From assembly GCA_028818695.1 (NCBI GenBank), contig JAPPNK010000026.1, forward strand, positions 215,994-279,993: a DNA stretch of 64,000 nucleotides, written 5' to 3'. This document shows, in pieces, positions 44,652 through 53,299 of the stretch. The stretch comes from Candidatus Poribacteria bacterium. GTDB lineage: Bacteria; Poribacteria; WGA-4E; GCA-2687025. A program made the position numbers and the translations under genes. Position 1 is the first letter of the stretch, and each line of letters starts with the position of its first letter. Below the pieces are notes generated by a model. The model had not been told where the DNA came from. It did not search any database and saw only the letters and a program-made list of their open reading frames with translations.

Positions 44652-45540
44652 GGCGTCCGCCGCGCAGGAGAGCGGACGCTTCATGGGCGGCGATGGAGAC
44701 GAGCAGCGCGCCCGCCCCGATCCATTGTATCAGGGAAAGCCTGTCGCCTCCGATCCATAAACCGAAAAGGAGCGCAAACGCAGATTCCAGCGTCAGCAGC
44801 ATCGCCGTCCGCGCCGAAGAGATGCGCTGCTGCGCGTAGGTCAAGATCAGATAGCAGACGCCGGAGGCGCCAAGCCCCGTCAACAGCAGCCCCGGCCAGA
44901 CGGACGGCGGCGGCGCCGAAGCCCCTTCAAAAAGAAGAGCCGCGGCGGAAAATAGAACGGCGCACGCGAGCATCTGCGCGAAGGTCAGCGCAACCGCGTT
45001 CAAGCCGGGCGCAAAGCGGGATGTGAGCGTCAGATGTAACGCAAAGCCGAACGCGCATCCGAGCGTCAGCAGGTCGCCTGGGCGCGCCTCGGCCGGCGAT
45101 GCGCCCGTCATGAAGCCGAGTCCGCCCAAAGCCGCCAGCGCGAAAACGGCGGCCGTCTTCAACACAGGTTTTTGAAACAGCGCCCTGTCTAGGAGCGGCG
45201 CGATCAGGACGACGCAGCCCGTGATGAGTCCCGAATTTGTGGGCGAGGCGTATTTCAAACCCCAGGTTTGCAAAAAATAGCCGAGCGCGATCGGCAAGCC
45301 GAGCGTCAGCCCGACGCAGAAGGCGCGGCGCGTCATTTTAAAAGGCTTAAACAGAACAAACGGAAACAGCGCTCCCGCCGCCAAGACGAAGCGAACCGCC
45401 AGAAAACTCAAAAAGTTGTATGCTTGGATCGCCTCGTCCACGACGACAAAGGTCGCGCCCCAGAGCGCCGTCGCGCCGATGAGCAGGAGCGTCGGGGCGG
45501 CGTTCGTTTTGGTCGGTTGAGGGGCGGGCGCCGCGTTCAT
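44611..45540 (-). CDS. DMT-superfamily (EamA) transporter
   Basis: A 309-residue inner-membrane protein with ten predicted helices in two EamA halves. The N-terminal half begins LLLIGATALWGATFVVVDEAI and contains GLKYASPTNSGLITG. The second half contains LLLTGLGASGVCYLILTYAQQRISSARTAMLLTLESAFALLFG, the typical repeat. Such carriers move metabolites or amino acids outward or sugars inward. ATG 45540 is used; an upstream GTG (45552) is possible, and no strong ribosome site is visible. It is flanked on both sides by TIM-barrel isomerases, so a sugar-type substrate is a reasonable guess. Confidence 0.88.
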   Translation of the reverse strand: MNAAPAPQPTKTNAAPTLLLIGATALWGATFVVVDEAIQAYNFLSFLAVRFVLAAGALFPFVLFKPFKMTRRAFCVGLTLGLPIALGYFLQTWGLKYASPTNSGLITGCVVLIAPLLDRALFQKPVLKTAAVFALAALGGLGFMTGASPAEARPGDLLTLGCAFGFALHLTLTSRFAPGLNAVALTFAQMLACAVLFSAAALLFEGASAPPPSVWPGLLLTGLGASGVCYLILTYAQQRISSARTAMLLTLESAFALLFGLWIGGDRLSLIQWIGAGALLVSIAAHEASALLRGGRPNESAAERPPESA

Positions 45541-45599
45541 ATGCGTTGGCACGATTGTTGCTTGATTGCGCGTAGGTTCTCATTCAAAGGAGCGGGTTC

Positions 45600-46409
45600 A
45601 TGCATTGCATTGTCTTTCCGAGATTCTTCCAAAAACTGAGCGTACCGCAGTTGGCAAGCGAGTTGAGCCGCCTCGGCTTTGACGGCGTTGACGTCATGGC
45701 GCGGGACGGTTACTGGACAACGCCCTCGAATCTGCCCCGCACACTGTCCCATTTCGTACGTACGATGTACGATTTCGGACTCTCGGCGGAGAACGCGACG
45801 ACCGAGTATCTTGACCCGAACAAGCCGGGCGCCGAAGCGGGAGTCGCCGCTCTAGCTGAAAACGGCATACGGCAGTTCCGCCTGAAGCATATCGCATACC
45901 GCGGCCCGAAAACATACCGCAGCGACCTTGATCGCGCCAAACATTATTTTGACGGATGGGAACGAATCGGCGAAAAGCATGGGATACGCGCTTTTTTACA
46001 GACGCACGGCGGCTCCATTCATCCGAGCGCGAGCGCGTCGATCCGTCTTGTAGAGGGGCTGAACCCCGCGTATATCGGCGTTCACCATGACCCTGGCAAC
46101 ATGATCTGCCAAGAAGGGTATGAGAACTGGGAGATCGGGTTCGACATACTGGGCGAGTATCTCTGCATGCTGGGTGTGAAGAACGCGGCATTTTTTCAGA
46201 CAGCGGACGGAAAATGGAAGCGCAGATGGACGCCGCTTGCCGAAGGCGCGGTCGATTACCGGCAGGTTTTGAAAGCGGCTCAGAAGACCAGCTTCAACGG
46301 ACCGCTCTGCATGCACAACTTTTATAAGCGCGGGCTTGAGCATCTAAAGCGGCAGACGCGCGCCGATTTGGAACATTTGAGAGCATTGATCAAGGAGGTT
46401 GAGGCATAA
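45600..46409 (+). CDS. Sugar phosphate isomerase/epimerase (TIM barrel)
   Basis: A 269-residue TIM barrel of the xylose-isomerase-like family. LSRLGFDGVDVMARDGYW is the first signature region. Candidate ligand positions are FLQTHGGSIHPS, YIGVHHDPGNMICQEG, VKNAAFFQTADGKW and GPLCMHNFY. The usual Glu at the second strand is replaced by Gln-Thr-His, so the metal site may differ. AAGGAGCGGGTTC precedes the ATG. It is divergent from the DMT transporter with a 59-nt gap. Confidence 0.85.
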   Translation: MHCIVFPRFFQKLSVPQLASELSRLGFDGVDVMARDGYWTTPSNLPRTLSHFVRTMYDFGLSAENATTEYLDPNKPGAEAGVAALAENGIRQFRLKHIAYRGPKTYRSDLDRAKHYFDGWERIGEKHGIRAFLQTHGGSIHPSASASIRLVEGLNPAYIGVHHDPGNMICQEGYENWEIGFDILGEYLCMLGVKNAAFFQTADGKWKRRWTPLAEGAVDYRQVLKAAQKTSFNGPLCMHNFYKRGLEHLKRQTRADLEHLRALIKEVEA

Positions 46410-46483
46410 AGGGAGGCATGGTCGGCGGGCAGCCGCGTAAAAGGAACGCCTTCGCCTAAGGTACATCCGCTTTGCCAAAACAT

Positions 46484-46512
46484 TTGCGGTTTGCGCCGTT
46501 ACTGTATATGAT
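46484..46512 (+). promoter_or_regulatory. Predicted promoter of ppk1
   Basis: TTGCGG (46484-46489), a 17-nt spacer, and TATGAT (46507-46512), about 44 nt before the GTG start. Confidence 0.4.
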
Positions 46513-46555
46513 ATGGACGTTCATATGCGGCGGACATCCACAAAGGAGGCGGGCG

Positions 46556-48751
46556 GTGAAACACGCCGAAGCGACCGCGCAAGCGCATACCGAAGCGCCA
46601 ACCATCGATCTGAAAGACCCGTCGCTCTATATCAACCGAGAGCTGAGCTGGATCGAATTCAACGGGCGCGTACTGGGCGAGGCGCAAGACCCTGAAAAAC
46701 CGATCGCCGAGCGACTCAAATTTCTCGCCATCGTCGGCTCCAACCTGGACGAATTCTTTATGGTGCGCGTCGCAGGATTGAAGCGGCAGGTGGAATCCGG
46801 CGCGCTGTACGCCGCCGCCGACGGACTCACGCCCGCCGAGCAGCTGGAGCGAATCTCCGCCGCCTGCCACCAACAGATACGCGCCCAGTACCAGTGCCTT
46901 TTACAAGACGCGCTCCCCGCCCTTGAAGAGCGCGGCGTCGCCATTCATCCCATCAGCGAACTCTCCCCCGACCTATACGAATGGATCGACAACTACTTCC
47001 ACCGACAGGTTTTCCCTGTGTTGACGCCGCTCGCCATCGACTCTGGGCATCCATTTCCGCGCCTGCGGTCAATGACCCTGAACCTGGCGGTCTCCCTGCG
47101 CAAGAGAATGGGCGGGCGCGTGAACTCCTACTTTGCCGTCGTCCAGACCCCGCAGCCAATTTCCAGATTCGTCCGCCTGCCCGTAGAGGGGCTGCGCTTC
47201 GCCCTGCTGGAAGACATCATCATGGAGTTCATCGGCGACCTGTTCCACGGGCTAGAGATCGAAAGCTGCCATCCGTTTTATGTGCTGCGCGACAGCGATC
47301 TGGAGATCGACGAGGAGGAAAGCCAGGACCTGCTGGAGATGATTGAGGGCGAGCTGCGCAAACGCGCGACGACCGCCGTCGTGCGGCTCGACATCGGAGC
47401 CGACTGCCCAGACGACGTCCTGGAGCATCTCATGCGCGGGCTGAACCTGAAAGAGAAGGATGTGTACCGCGTCGACGGCATGCTGCGGCTGCGCGACCTC
47501 ATGGGGCTGACGGGGCAGATCGATCTGCCGGAGCTGTTTTATCCGCCGTTTGTGCCGCACACCATCTCGCGCATGAAGGCGTCCCAGGACATTTTTGAAA
47601 CGATACGGAACGGGGACATTCTGCTTCATCATCCGTATGAGTCGTTTGACACAGTCATTGAGTTTTTGAACCAATCCGCGAACGACCCGGACGTGCTGGC
47701 GATCAAGCAGACGCTTTACCGAACGGACGGCGATTCCGCCATCGTTCAGGCGCTTGAAACGGCGGCGGAAAACGGCAAGCAGGTGACGGCGCTGGTGGAG
47801 CTGAAGGCGCGGTTTGACGAGCAGGCGAACATTGCGTGGGCGCGTCGGCTCGAACGGGCGGGGGTGCATGTGGTGTACGGGCTTGTCGGGTTGAAGACGC
47901 ACTGCAAGGCGCTGTTGGTTGTGCGGCAGGAGGAGGGGCTGGACAGGCTGCGCCGTTATGCGCATCTCGGGACCGGAAATTACAACTCCTCAACGGCGCG
48001 GCTTTACACGGACCTGGGGCTTTTGACGTGCGACCTTCAATTTGGGCGGGACGCCTCGCGCCTTTTCAACCTGTTGACAGGGTTTTCGGAGTTTCCGGTC
48101 TGGCGCCGTTTCATTGTCGCGCCGCTGGAGCTGCAGGACGCGACGGTGGAGATGATACGGCGGGAGCAGAAGCATGCGGAGGAGGGTCGGCAGGGGCGGA
48201 TCATCGCCAAGATGAATTCGCTGGTGGACCCGCGCACGATTCGGGCGCTGTATCGGGCGTCGCGGGCGGGGGTTCAGATCGATCTGATTGTGCGGGGCAT
48301 CTGCTGCCTGCGGGCGGGGATTCCCGGCGTGAGCGAAAATATCCGCGTCCGCAGCGTCGTCGGACGCTTTTTGGAGCATACGCGGGTGTACTATTTCCGC
48401 AACAACGGCTCTGAAGAGGTGTATTTGTCAAGCGCGGACTGGATGCCGCGCAACTTCTTGCGGCGGGTGGAAATCATGTTTCCGATAGAGGATCCGCGTT
48501 TGAAACGGCGCATCATTGAGGAGACGCTGGAGCTGCATCTAAAGGACGATTGCCAGGCGCGGACGCAGAATCCGGACGGCTCGTATGAATGGACGAAGGC
48601 GCCGATCGGCGAGCGCATAGACAGTCAGGCGCAGTTTTTAGAAATTGCGGCGAAGGAACATGGCGAACAGACGATGCGCCCGTTCAGCGCCGACTTTTTG
48701 CTGCGGCATGTTTCAGAGCGCGACCTCGTCCATTTTGTGTTGGATGAGTGA
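46556..48751 (+). CDS. ppk1: Polyphosphate kinase 1
   Basis: A 731-residue enzyme making inorganic polyphosphate from ATP. GTG 46556 is preceded by AAGGAGG at seven bases; an upstream in-frame start would add a hydrophobic, histidine/arginine stretch not seen in the family. The N-terminal signature is YINRELSWIEFNGRVL. The phosphohistidine is His470 (YAHLGTGNYN) and the second catalytic histidine is His608 (LEHTRVYYF), with the PLD-like fold between. A PPK2-family gene is at 62619, so the organism probably both makes and uses polyphosphate. Confidence 0.97.
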   Translation: MKHAEATAQAHTEAPTIDLKDPSLYINRELSWIEFNGRVLGEAQDPEKPIAERLKFLAIVGSNLDEFFMVRVAGLKRQVESGALYAAADGLTPAEQLERISAACHQQIRAQYQCLLQDALPALEERGVAIHPISELSPDLYEWIDNYFHRQVFPVLTPLAIDSGHPFPRLRSMTLNLAVSLRKRMGGRVNSYFAVVQTPQPISRFVRLPVEGLRFALLEDIIMEFIGDLFHGLEIESCHPFYVLRDSDLEIDEEESQDLLEMIEGELRKRATTAVVRLDIGADCPDDVLEHLMRGLNLKEKDVYRVDGMLRLRDLMGLTGQIDLPELFYPPFVPHTISRMKASQDIFETIRNGDILLHHPYESFDTVIEFLNQSANDPDVLAIKQTLYRTDGDSAIVQALETAAENGKQVTALVELKARFDEQANIAWARRLERAGVHVVYGLVGLKTHCKALLVVRQEEGLDRLRRYAHLGTGNYNSSTARLYTDLGLLTCDLQFGRDASRLFNLLTGFSEFPVWRRFIVAPLELQDATVEMIRREQKHAEEGRQGRIIAKMNSLVDPRTIRALYRASRAGVQIDLIVRGICCLRAGIPGVSENIRVRSVVGRFLEHTRVYYFRNNGSEEVYLSSADWMPRNFLRRVEIMFPIEDPRLKRRIIEETLELHLKDDCQARTQNPDGSYEWTKAPIGERIDSQAQFLEIAAKEHGEQTMRPFSADFLLRHVSERDLVHFVLDE

Positions 48752-48773
48752 ACGCGGACGTCGTCTGTTGAAC

Positions 48774-48870
48774 TCTGGATTCTCGCTTTCGCGGGAATGA
48801 CTGCCTGGCTGGCGAAGCCCGCCCCAACAGACTCATCGATAGTCTTTTCATTCAAATATCCAAACTTAAG
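48774..48870. repeat. AAAGTTGGGACAT-associated repeat, diverged copy
   Basis: A hairpin ATTCTCGC-GCGGGAAT (48779-48798) is followed by TGACTGCCTGGCTGGCG and, 40 nt on, by TTCATTCAAATATCCAAACTTAA, a diverged reverse form of TTAAAGTTGGGACATTTGAACGAA. The remainder of the 48752-48967 gap holds no evident gene; a short in-frame extension of the next gene could start at ATG 48911. Confidence 0.5.
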
Positions 48871-48967
48871 GAGCCATGCCGTCTTCGCTCTTGATTGAGC
48901 GCCCGATTCGATGCATGATAGACATAGCGGCAACCTTTCTTTAGACAAAGCAGCGGACGCCCCCAAT

Positions 48968-49705
48968 ATGCGCATCGCTATTCTGAGCGACATCCACGGG
49001 AATCTCGAAGCGCTCGAAGCGGTCATGGCGAGTCTCGAAACGCAGCCCATCGACGAGATCTGGTTCCTCGGAGACGCTGTCGGGTACGGAGGCGACCCCG
49101 AAGAGACCTCGCGCCTCTTAGCCAAAACAGGGCTGGCATGCGCTGTCCGCGGCAACCATGACAAGGTGGTCGCCGGCATTGAGGAGCCGATCGGTTTCTC
49201 GCCCATCGCGCGCGACGCGGCGCTCCGAACGCGCGATCTGGTCTCCCCTGAAACGCTTGACTGGCTGCGCGCCCTGCCGAAGGGGCCTGTTCAGGTGAAT
49301 CCGCAGACGGCCGCCTGCCACGGCAGCTGGGAAGACGAGGACGGGTATATCATCTTCGCCCAAGACGCCGCCTATACGTTCTACTATATGGAGACGGAGC
49401 TGCTCTTTTTTGGGCATAGCCACCGCGCCGGCGTCTTTGCGGAAATGAACGGGCGCGTCTTTGAATGGCCAGCCGAACCGAACGAGGAAGCCGAACTCCA
49501 GATGGACGCAAGGTATCTCATCAACCCAGGCTCCATCGGTCAGCCGCGCGACCGCGACCCGCGCGCCGCCTACGCCCTTTTTGACACCAACACGCTCCGC
49601 CTCACGCTCTGCCGCGTCCGGTACGACATCCGCCAGGCGCAGATGAAAATCGTCCAAGCGGGATTGCCGGAGATGAACGCGCTGCGTCTGGCAGAGGGGC
49701 GGTGA
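48968..49705 (+). CDS. Metallophosphoesterase (calcineurin-like)
   Basis: A 245-residue phosphoesterase. ATG 48968 starts the product exactly at the first metal motif, MRIAILSDIHGNLEAL. The other motifs are FLGDAVGYGGDP, CAVRGNHD and FGHSHRAG, giving the dinuclear metal site. It belongs with the YfcE/DNA-phosphodiesterase-like branch often listed as diadenosine or cyclic-nucleotide phosphodiesterases. The substrate is unknown. An ATG 19 codons upstream is possible; neither start has a strong ribosome site. It overlaps the next gene by 4 nt. Confidence 0.88.
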   Translation: MRIAILSDIHGNLEALEAVMASLETQPIDEIWFLGDAVGYGGDPEETSRLLAKTGLACAVRGNHDKVVAGIEEPIGFSPIARDAALRTRDLVSPETLDWLRALPKGPVQVNPQTAACHGSWEDEDGYIIFAQDAAYTFYYMETELLFFGHSHRAGVFAEMNGRVFEWPAEPNEEAELQMDARYLINPGSIGQPRDRDPRAAYALFDTNTLRLTLCRVRYDIRQAQMKIVQAGLPEMNALRLAEGR

Positions 49706-50343
49706 AACCGCTCGCGGTAGGGCTGGCGCTGGCGGCGGCTGCGTCTGGAAACGAATGGGCATGCCTCGCGCTCGGCCTTGGCGCTTGGGCGGCTCTCTGG
49801 CGGGGGGTTGAGCGCAAGGAAACGCTGTGGACGGTTCTCGCCGCCGGAGCGTCTGCCGCTGCCGTTGATCTCACGCTTGCCCGCTCCACGCTGCTTTTTT
49901 ATCTGCATCCGGAGCTGGCAGGTTTGGAATGGGCGGTCGGTCCGTCGGTTGCGCGGGGGGCTCTCATAGCGGTTGCGCTGGAGGTCTATCTATACGCCCG
50001 CCGTTCGCGTTCCTCCTTGGCGGCAGGCGCGAGCGCGGGTCTGGCAGGGTTTTGCTTCGGTTTATTGATGGACGCGCTCGGCGTTCGCCGCGGTTTATGG
50101 GTATGGAACGCGGCGCTGATTCCGGATATAACCGCGCTGGAAGCGCCGCTGTTCGTTCCGTTTGCTTGGGGTACGACCTTCGCGTTTTCAGGGTTTTATA
50201 TCCATATGACGGCTCGGATCAAGCGGCGCTTGCCGCCGATTGCGCGTCCAATTGGGTCGGGGTTGATGTGCGGAACGGCTCTGGGGGGCTTTTTGCTGTT
50301 TTATCTGCTGCTGTTTTGGAGCTTCGCCGGCCGCTCTATGTGA
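49702..50343 (+). CDS. Multi-pass membrane protein, weakly DUF422/CruF-like
   Basis: A 213-residue protein with about six membrane helices. GTG 49702 overlaps the preceding stop (GTGA), with GAGGGG upstream. The segment MDALGVRRGLWVWNAALIPDITALEAPLFVPFAWGTTFAFSGFY recalls the G-x-W-x-W ... G-V-P-x-x-N/F-x-x-W pattern of DUF422 carotenoid hydratases and the lycopene-cyclase-like fold. This is a weak match. It is coupled to the phosphoesterase. No other carotenoid gene is present, although ispH lies elsewhere in the window. Confidence 0.6.
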   Translation: MKPLAVGLALAAAASGNEWACLALGLGAWAALWRGVERKETLWTVLAAGASAAAVDLTLARSTLLFYLHPELAGLEWAVGPSVARGALIAVALEVYLYARRSRSSLAAGASAGLAGFCFGLLMDALGVRRGLWVWNAALIPDITALEAPLFVPFAWGTTFAFSGFYIHMTARIKRRLPPIARPIGSGLMCGTALGGFLLFYLLLFWSFAGRSM

Positions 50344-50375
50344 CGGCGCGCCGCCTCAAAAACATACGGACACCA

Positions 50376-50611
50376 TGCGTAAAGTTGGGACATTTGAACG
50401 AATGATCGCTCTATTTATGGGAAAAAGCGCCGCCAGCCAGGTTGTCCCCCGCTTCCGCGAGGACATGCATTCCCGCGAAAGCGGGAATGCAGAAGCCGCG
50501 CCCCAAGCCGCCATTCCCGCGCAGCATGTCCCCGTGAAAACGGGGAGCGGGGAACGGAGAGAGAATCCAGAAGCCGCGCCCCAAGCCGTCATTCCCGCGA
50601 AAGCGGGAATC
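50376..50611. repeat. Composite palindromic repeat region
   Basis: Starts with TAAAGTTGGGACATTTGAAC and CGAATGATCGCTCTATTTAT, then GTCCCCCGC...GCGAGGAC (50442-50462), then ATTCCCGC-GCGGGAAT at 50469-50488 and 50591-50610. A degenerate mix lies between them (ATTCCCGCGC, GTCCCCGTGAAAACGGGGA). It includes the words CAGAAGCCGCGCCCCAAGCCG twice. It fills the gap before the convergent methyltransferase gene; no coding function is seen. Confidence 0.7.
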
Positions 50612-52210
50612 TTAACGCCTCCTCTTCGAGACGCCTCGCCCTAGTTTCAGGTTCTTCTCATTTTCAGGCAGAAGATGTCCGTCCCGCCGATTCTGGCTCT
50701 GCAGACCCGTCAAGGTCATTCTGTCCATCTTGACGCGGTTGCATGGCGGGCAGAGCAGCGTCAGGTTGTCGTAGGCGTCGCTTCCGCCGTCCGATTTTGG
50801 GCGGATATGATCAACTTCTAGGACGCGCGGATCGAAGCGGTAGTCGCGCCCGCAGCCCTGGCAAAAGGCGCCAAACTGCTCCAGCAGCTTCCCATGCTGC
50901 GAACGCGGACTCGGATGGCGGGGGCGTTTTCGTCCTGTCGGCGTTTGAATATAAGCGGCCGTCTCGTCTACGCCGTCCGTCCGCTTGGGCGGCTCCGTTT
51001 CATAATGGACGGCGTCAAAACCGAAACGCCCCTGCCGCTCCAGATCGGGATTGACCTCGTCCGCCGCTAAGCCTTCCTTCGCAAACTCAGACAAAACCAG
51101 ATCATGCGCTTCATTCCAAATGTCCATTCCAACCCATTGACGCTTTAATTTTTCAGCCGCGACAAGCGTCGTCGCGCAGCCGCAAAACGGATCCAACACC
51201 ATATCGCCCTCATTCGAGGAGGCTCCAATGATGCGCATATACAAGTCCAGCGGCTTTTGGGTCGGGTATCCCGTTCTTCTGTTTCTTGAAACGGGCGGGA
51301 TGTCGAAAAAAAGATCGTTCACCTTTGTTCCTGGATAGGCGTCAGCATATTGCTTGATATTCGGCGTTCCGCTTTTTGACCATTCGATCATGTCCTCCTT
51401 CTCTAGCTTCTCTAGCCTTTCGTGGATCGATGCGATCTCTCGAAAGCCGGGGATGACGTTCTGATCAATCCATTCCGCATAATTGCCCGTTTTTGGAACG
51501 CTCCAGCATCGTCCGATTTTGGTCGGGTCATACCCTTTATACGGCTCTCCGCTTTTGCCGCTTGACACCCCAGGTCCTGTTAAATCCGTGCGCCTGTATT
51601 TTCCCCGATCATCGCTGTATCTAAAGGTTTTTCTAATGTATTCGGGATCGTCCACATACACATTTTTCCATGTGTATGTTTTCGATTTCGTATAAAAGAG
51701 GAGGATGTCGTGGATTCTGCCGTACCGTTTCCCGTCGCCCCGTCCGAGCGTTCGTTTCCACACGATCTCATTTCTAAAATTCGCGTGTCCGAAGACGGCG
51801 TCCAGCAGCATTTTGAGATAGTGGCTCGCCGTCGGGTCGCAATGGAGGTAGAGGCTTCCGTCATGCCGCAGGACGCGATGCATCTCAATGACGCGGACGC
51901 CCATGAAGCACAGATAGGCGGCGAGGTCGTCCCCGTAAACCTTCTTCGCCGCCATGACCGCGTTCCAGACTTCAGGGTGATCGTCCCTTATTTTGGTAAG
52001 CCATTCGTCATGGATGTCGTCGCGCCATGACCATCGGTCTTGGAAGCTGGCGCCGGCGGCGAGGCTGTCGGGCGTCGCGTGGAAATCGCGCGATTTGTTG
52101 AAAGGCGGATCGGTGGCGACAAGGTGAACCGTTTCGCTGTTCATGCCGCGCAGGAAGGCGAGGTTGTCGCCGTGGTACAAGGTTCGGTTTTGGAAGTTTG
52201 GCGCGGGCAT
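50612..52210 (-). CDS. DNA methyltransferase fused to an HNH nuclease domain
   Basis: A 532-residue protein. The N-terminal half is a beta-class DNA methyltransferase, probably adenine-N6, with the catalytic TDPPF (33-37), LYLHCDPTASHYLKMLLD, and the later AdoMet motif DPFCGCATTLVAAEKL (about 330-350). The C-terminal 85 residues form an HNH/McrA-type domain: Cys450-x2-Cys453, the EVDHIRPKSDGG motif with Asp467-His468, DNLTLLC and Cys487-x2-Cys490. This layout could be a self-contained restriction-modification protein or a methyltransferase with a regulatory or nicking HNH. No separate specificity or restriction gene adjoins. Confidence 0.9.
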   Translation of the reverse strand: MPAPNFQNRTLYHGDNLAFLRGMNSETVHLVATDPPFNKSRDFHATPDSLAAGASFQDRWSWRDDIHDEWLTKIRDDHPEVWNAVMAAKKVYGDDLAAYLCFMGVRVIEMHRVLRHDGSLYLHCDPTASHYLKMLLDAVFGHANFRNEIVWKRTLGRGDGKRYGRIHDILLFYTKSKTYTWKNVYVDDPEYIRKTFRYSDDRGKYRRTDLTGPGVSSGKSGEPYKGYDPTKIGRCWSVPKTGNYAEWIDQNVIPGFREIASIHERLEKLEKEDMIEWSKSGTPNIKQYADAYPGTKVNDLFFDIPPVSRNRRTGYPTQKPLDLYMRIIGASSNEGDMVLDPFCGCATTLVAAEKLKRQWVGMDIWNEAHDLVLSEFAKEGLAADEVNPDLERQGRFGFDAVHYETEPPKRTDGVDETAAYIQTPTGRKRPRHPSPRSQHGKLLEQFGAFCQGCGRDYRFDPRVLEVDHIRPKSDGGSDAYDNLTLLCPPCNRVKMDRMTLTGLQSQNRRDGHLLPENEKNLKLGRGVSKRRR

Positions 52211-52287
52211 GCGGCTCTTTCGATAAGATTGAGTGGACGGGCATTTTACCGCGCTTGGTTGAGGCTGTCAAAAGGGTTTCTCTGACC

Positions 52288-52440
52288 TTAGCGCTTTAGT
52301 TGGGACATTCCGTCTGGCGAACGTCGACGGTTTCTGCGGCGCCTCTGGATTCCCGCTTGCGCGGGAATGACGGCCTGGTTGGCGGCGCCTCTGGATTCCC
52401 TCCCCGTTTTCACGGGGACATGGCTTGCGCGGGAATGGCG
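52288..52440. repeat. AAAGTTGGGACAT-associated palindromic repeat
   Basis: GCGCTTTAGTTGGGACATTC, then GGCGAACGTCGACGGTTTCT, then CTCTGGATTCCCGCTTGCGC with the hairpin (52349-52368), GGCCTGGTTGGCGGCGCC, and a second partial CTCTGGATTCCC with CCCCGTTTTCACGGGG. The first 95 bases match the repeats at 63555-63763 nearly base for base. Confidence 0.75.
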
Positions 52441-52460
52441 GTCTGGTTGCTGTGTCGTCC

Positions 52461-53267
52461 TCATTTTCGAGCGTTGAGGCTGCGGTGCGCTTCCTCCACC
52501 GTCTCAGCAAGCGGCAGGGCAGACTCGGCGGGGCGCTCTCGGCGGATGAAATGGATGAAGAATTCGATGTTGCCCGCCGGACCTTTGATGGGAGAATGAA
52601 CCGACGCGACCGGCTCCAAGGCGCAGTCTGCGCCGCGCGCCGCTGTACGTTGGAGCGTCGACAGATGCGTTTCCTTGCGCCGAACGACGCCCCCCTTCTC
52701 CACCTCGCGCCTGCCCGCCTCAAACTGCGGTTTCACCAGCGCGATCAGATCCGCCCCGACCGGCAGCAGCTCCGCAAAGACCGGCAAAACCGCCGTCAAC
52801 CCGATGAACGCCAGGTCTGCCGTCGCCATCTGCAGCGGCCGTTCAAACATTTCGCGCGACGCATACCGCATATTCACCCGCTCCATCGGACAGACGCGCG
52901 GATCGTTCCGCAGTTTCCACGCGAGCTGTCCGTATCCGACATCCAGCGCATACACATACGCCGCGCCGCGCTGCAGCAGGCAGTCGGTGAAGCCGCCCGT
53001 CGACGCGCCCGCGTCTAGAATCGTCTTGCCCGCCGGATCCGCCGAGAAGACGTCCAGCGCGCGTTCCAGCTTGAGTCCGCCGCGGCTCGCATACGGCAAG
53101 CTGCGCCCGACCAGCTCCAGATGCGCGTCGACAGGCGTTAAAAAACCGGCTTTTGAGGCGGTCTGCCCGTTCACGCGCGCCTCGCCCGCCAAGATGCGCC
53201 GGCGCGCCCGTTCCCTTGACGGCGACAAACCGCGTTCAACAAGCAGTACATCCAAACGCTTCTTCAT
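52461..53267 (-). CDS. tlyA: TlyA-family rRNA methyltransferase (FtsJ-like with S4 domain)
   Basis: A 268-residue protein. The N-terminal S4 RNA-binding domain (KKRLDVLLVERGLSPSRERARRRILAGEARVNG) is followed by the FtsJ-like AdoMet domain: TILDAGASTGGFTDCLLQRGA (about 81-101), then ALDVGYGQLAWKLR and LIALVKPQFEAGR. TlyA proteins 2'-O-methylate 16S and 23S rRNA cytidines, and some are called hemolysin A. ATG 53267 is divergent from the aldolase gene by 32 nt. Confidence 0.94.
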   Translation of the reverse strand: MKKRLDVLLVERGLSPSRERARRRILAGEARVNGQTASKAGFLTPVDAHLELVGRSLPYASRGGLKLERALDVFSADPAGKTILDAGASTGGFTDCLLQRGAAYVYALDVGYGQLAWKLRNDPRVCPMERVNMRYASREMFERPLQMATADLAFIGLTAVLPVFAELLPVGADLIALVKPQFEAGRREVEKGGVVRRKETHLSTLQRTAARGADCALEPVASVHSPIKGPAGNIEFFIHFIRRERPAESALPLAETVEEAHRSLNARK

Positions 53268-53299
53268 GTATCATTCCGAACAACAGGAAAGGCATACCG

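Noticed and set aside
49702..50343. Firm call as carotenoid hydratase CruF
   Set aside because: Only one short motif resembles the family and no other carotenoid gene is present, so it is left as a weak similarity.
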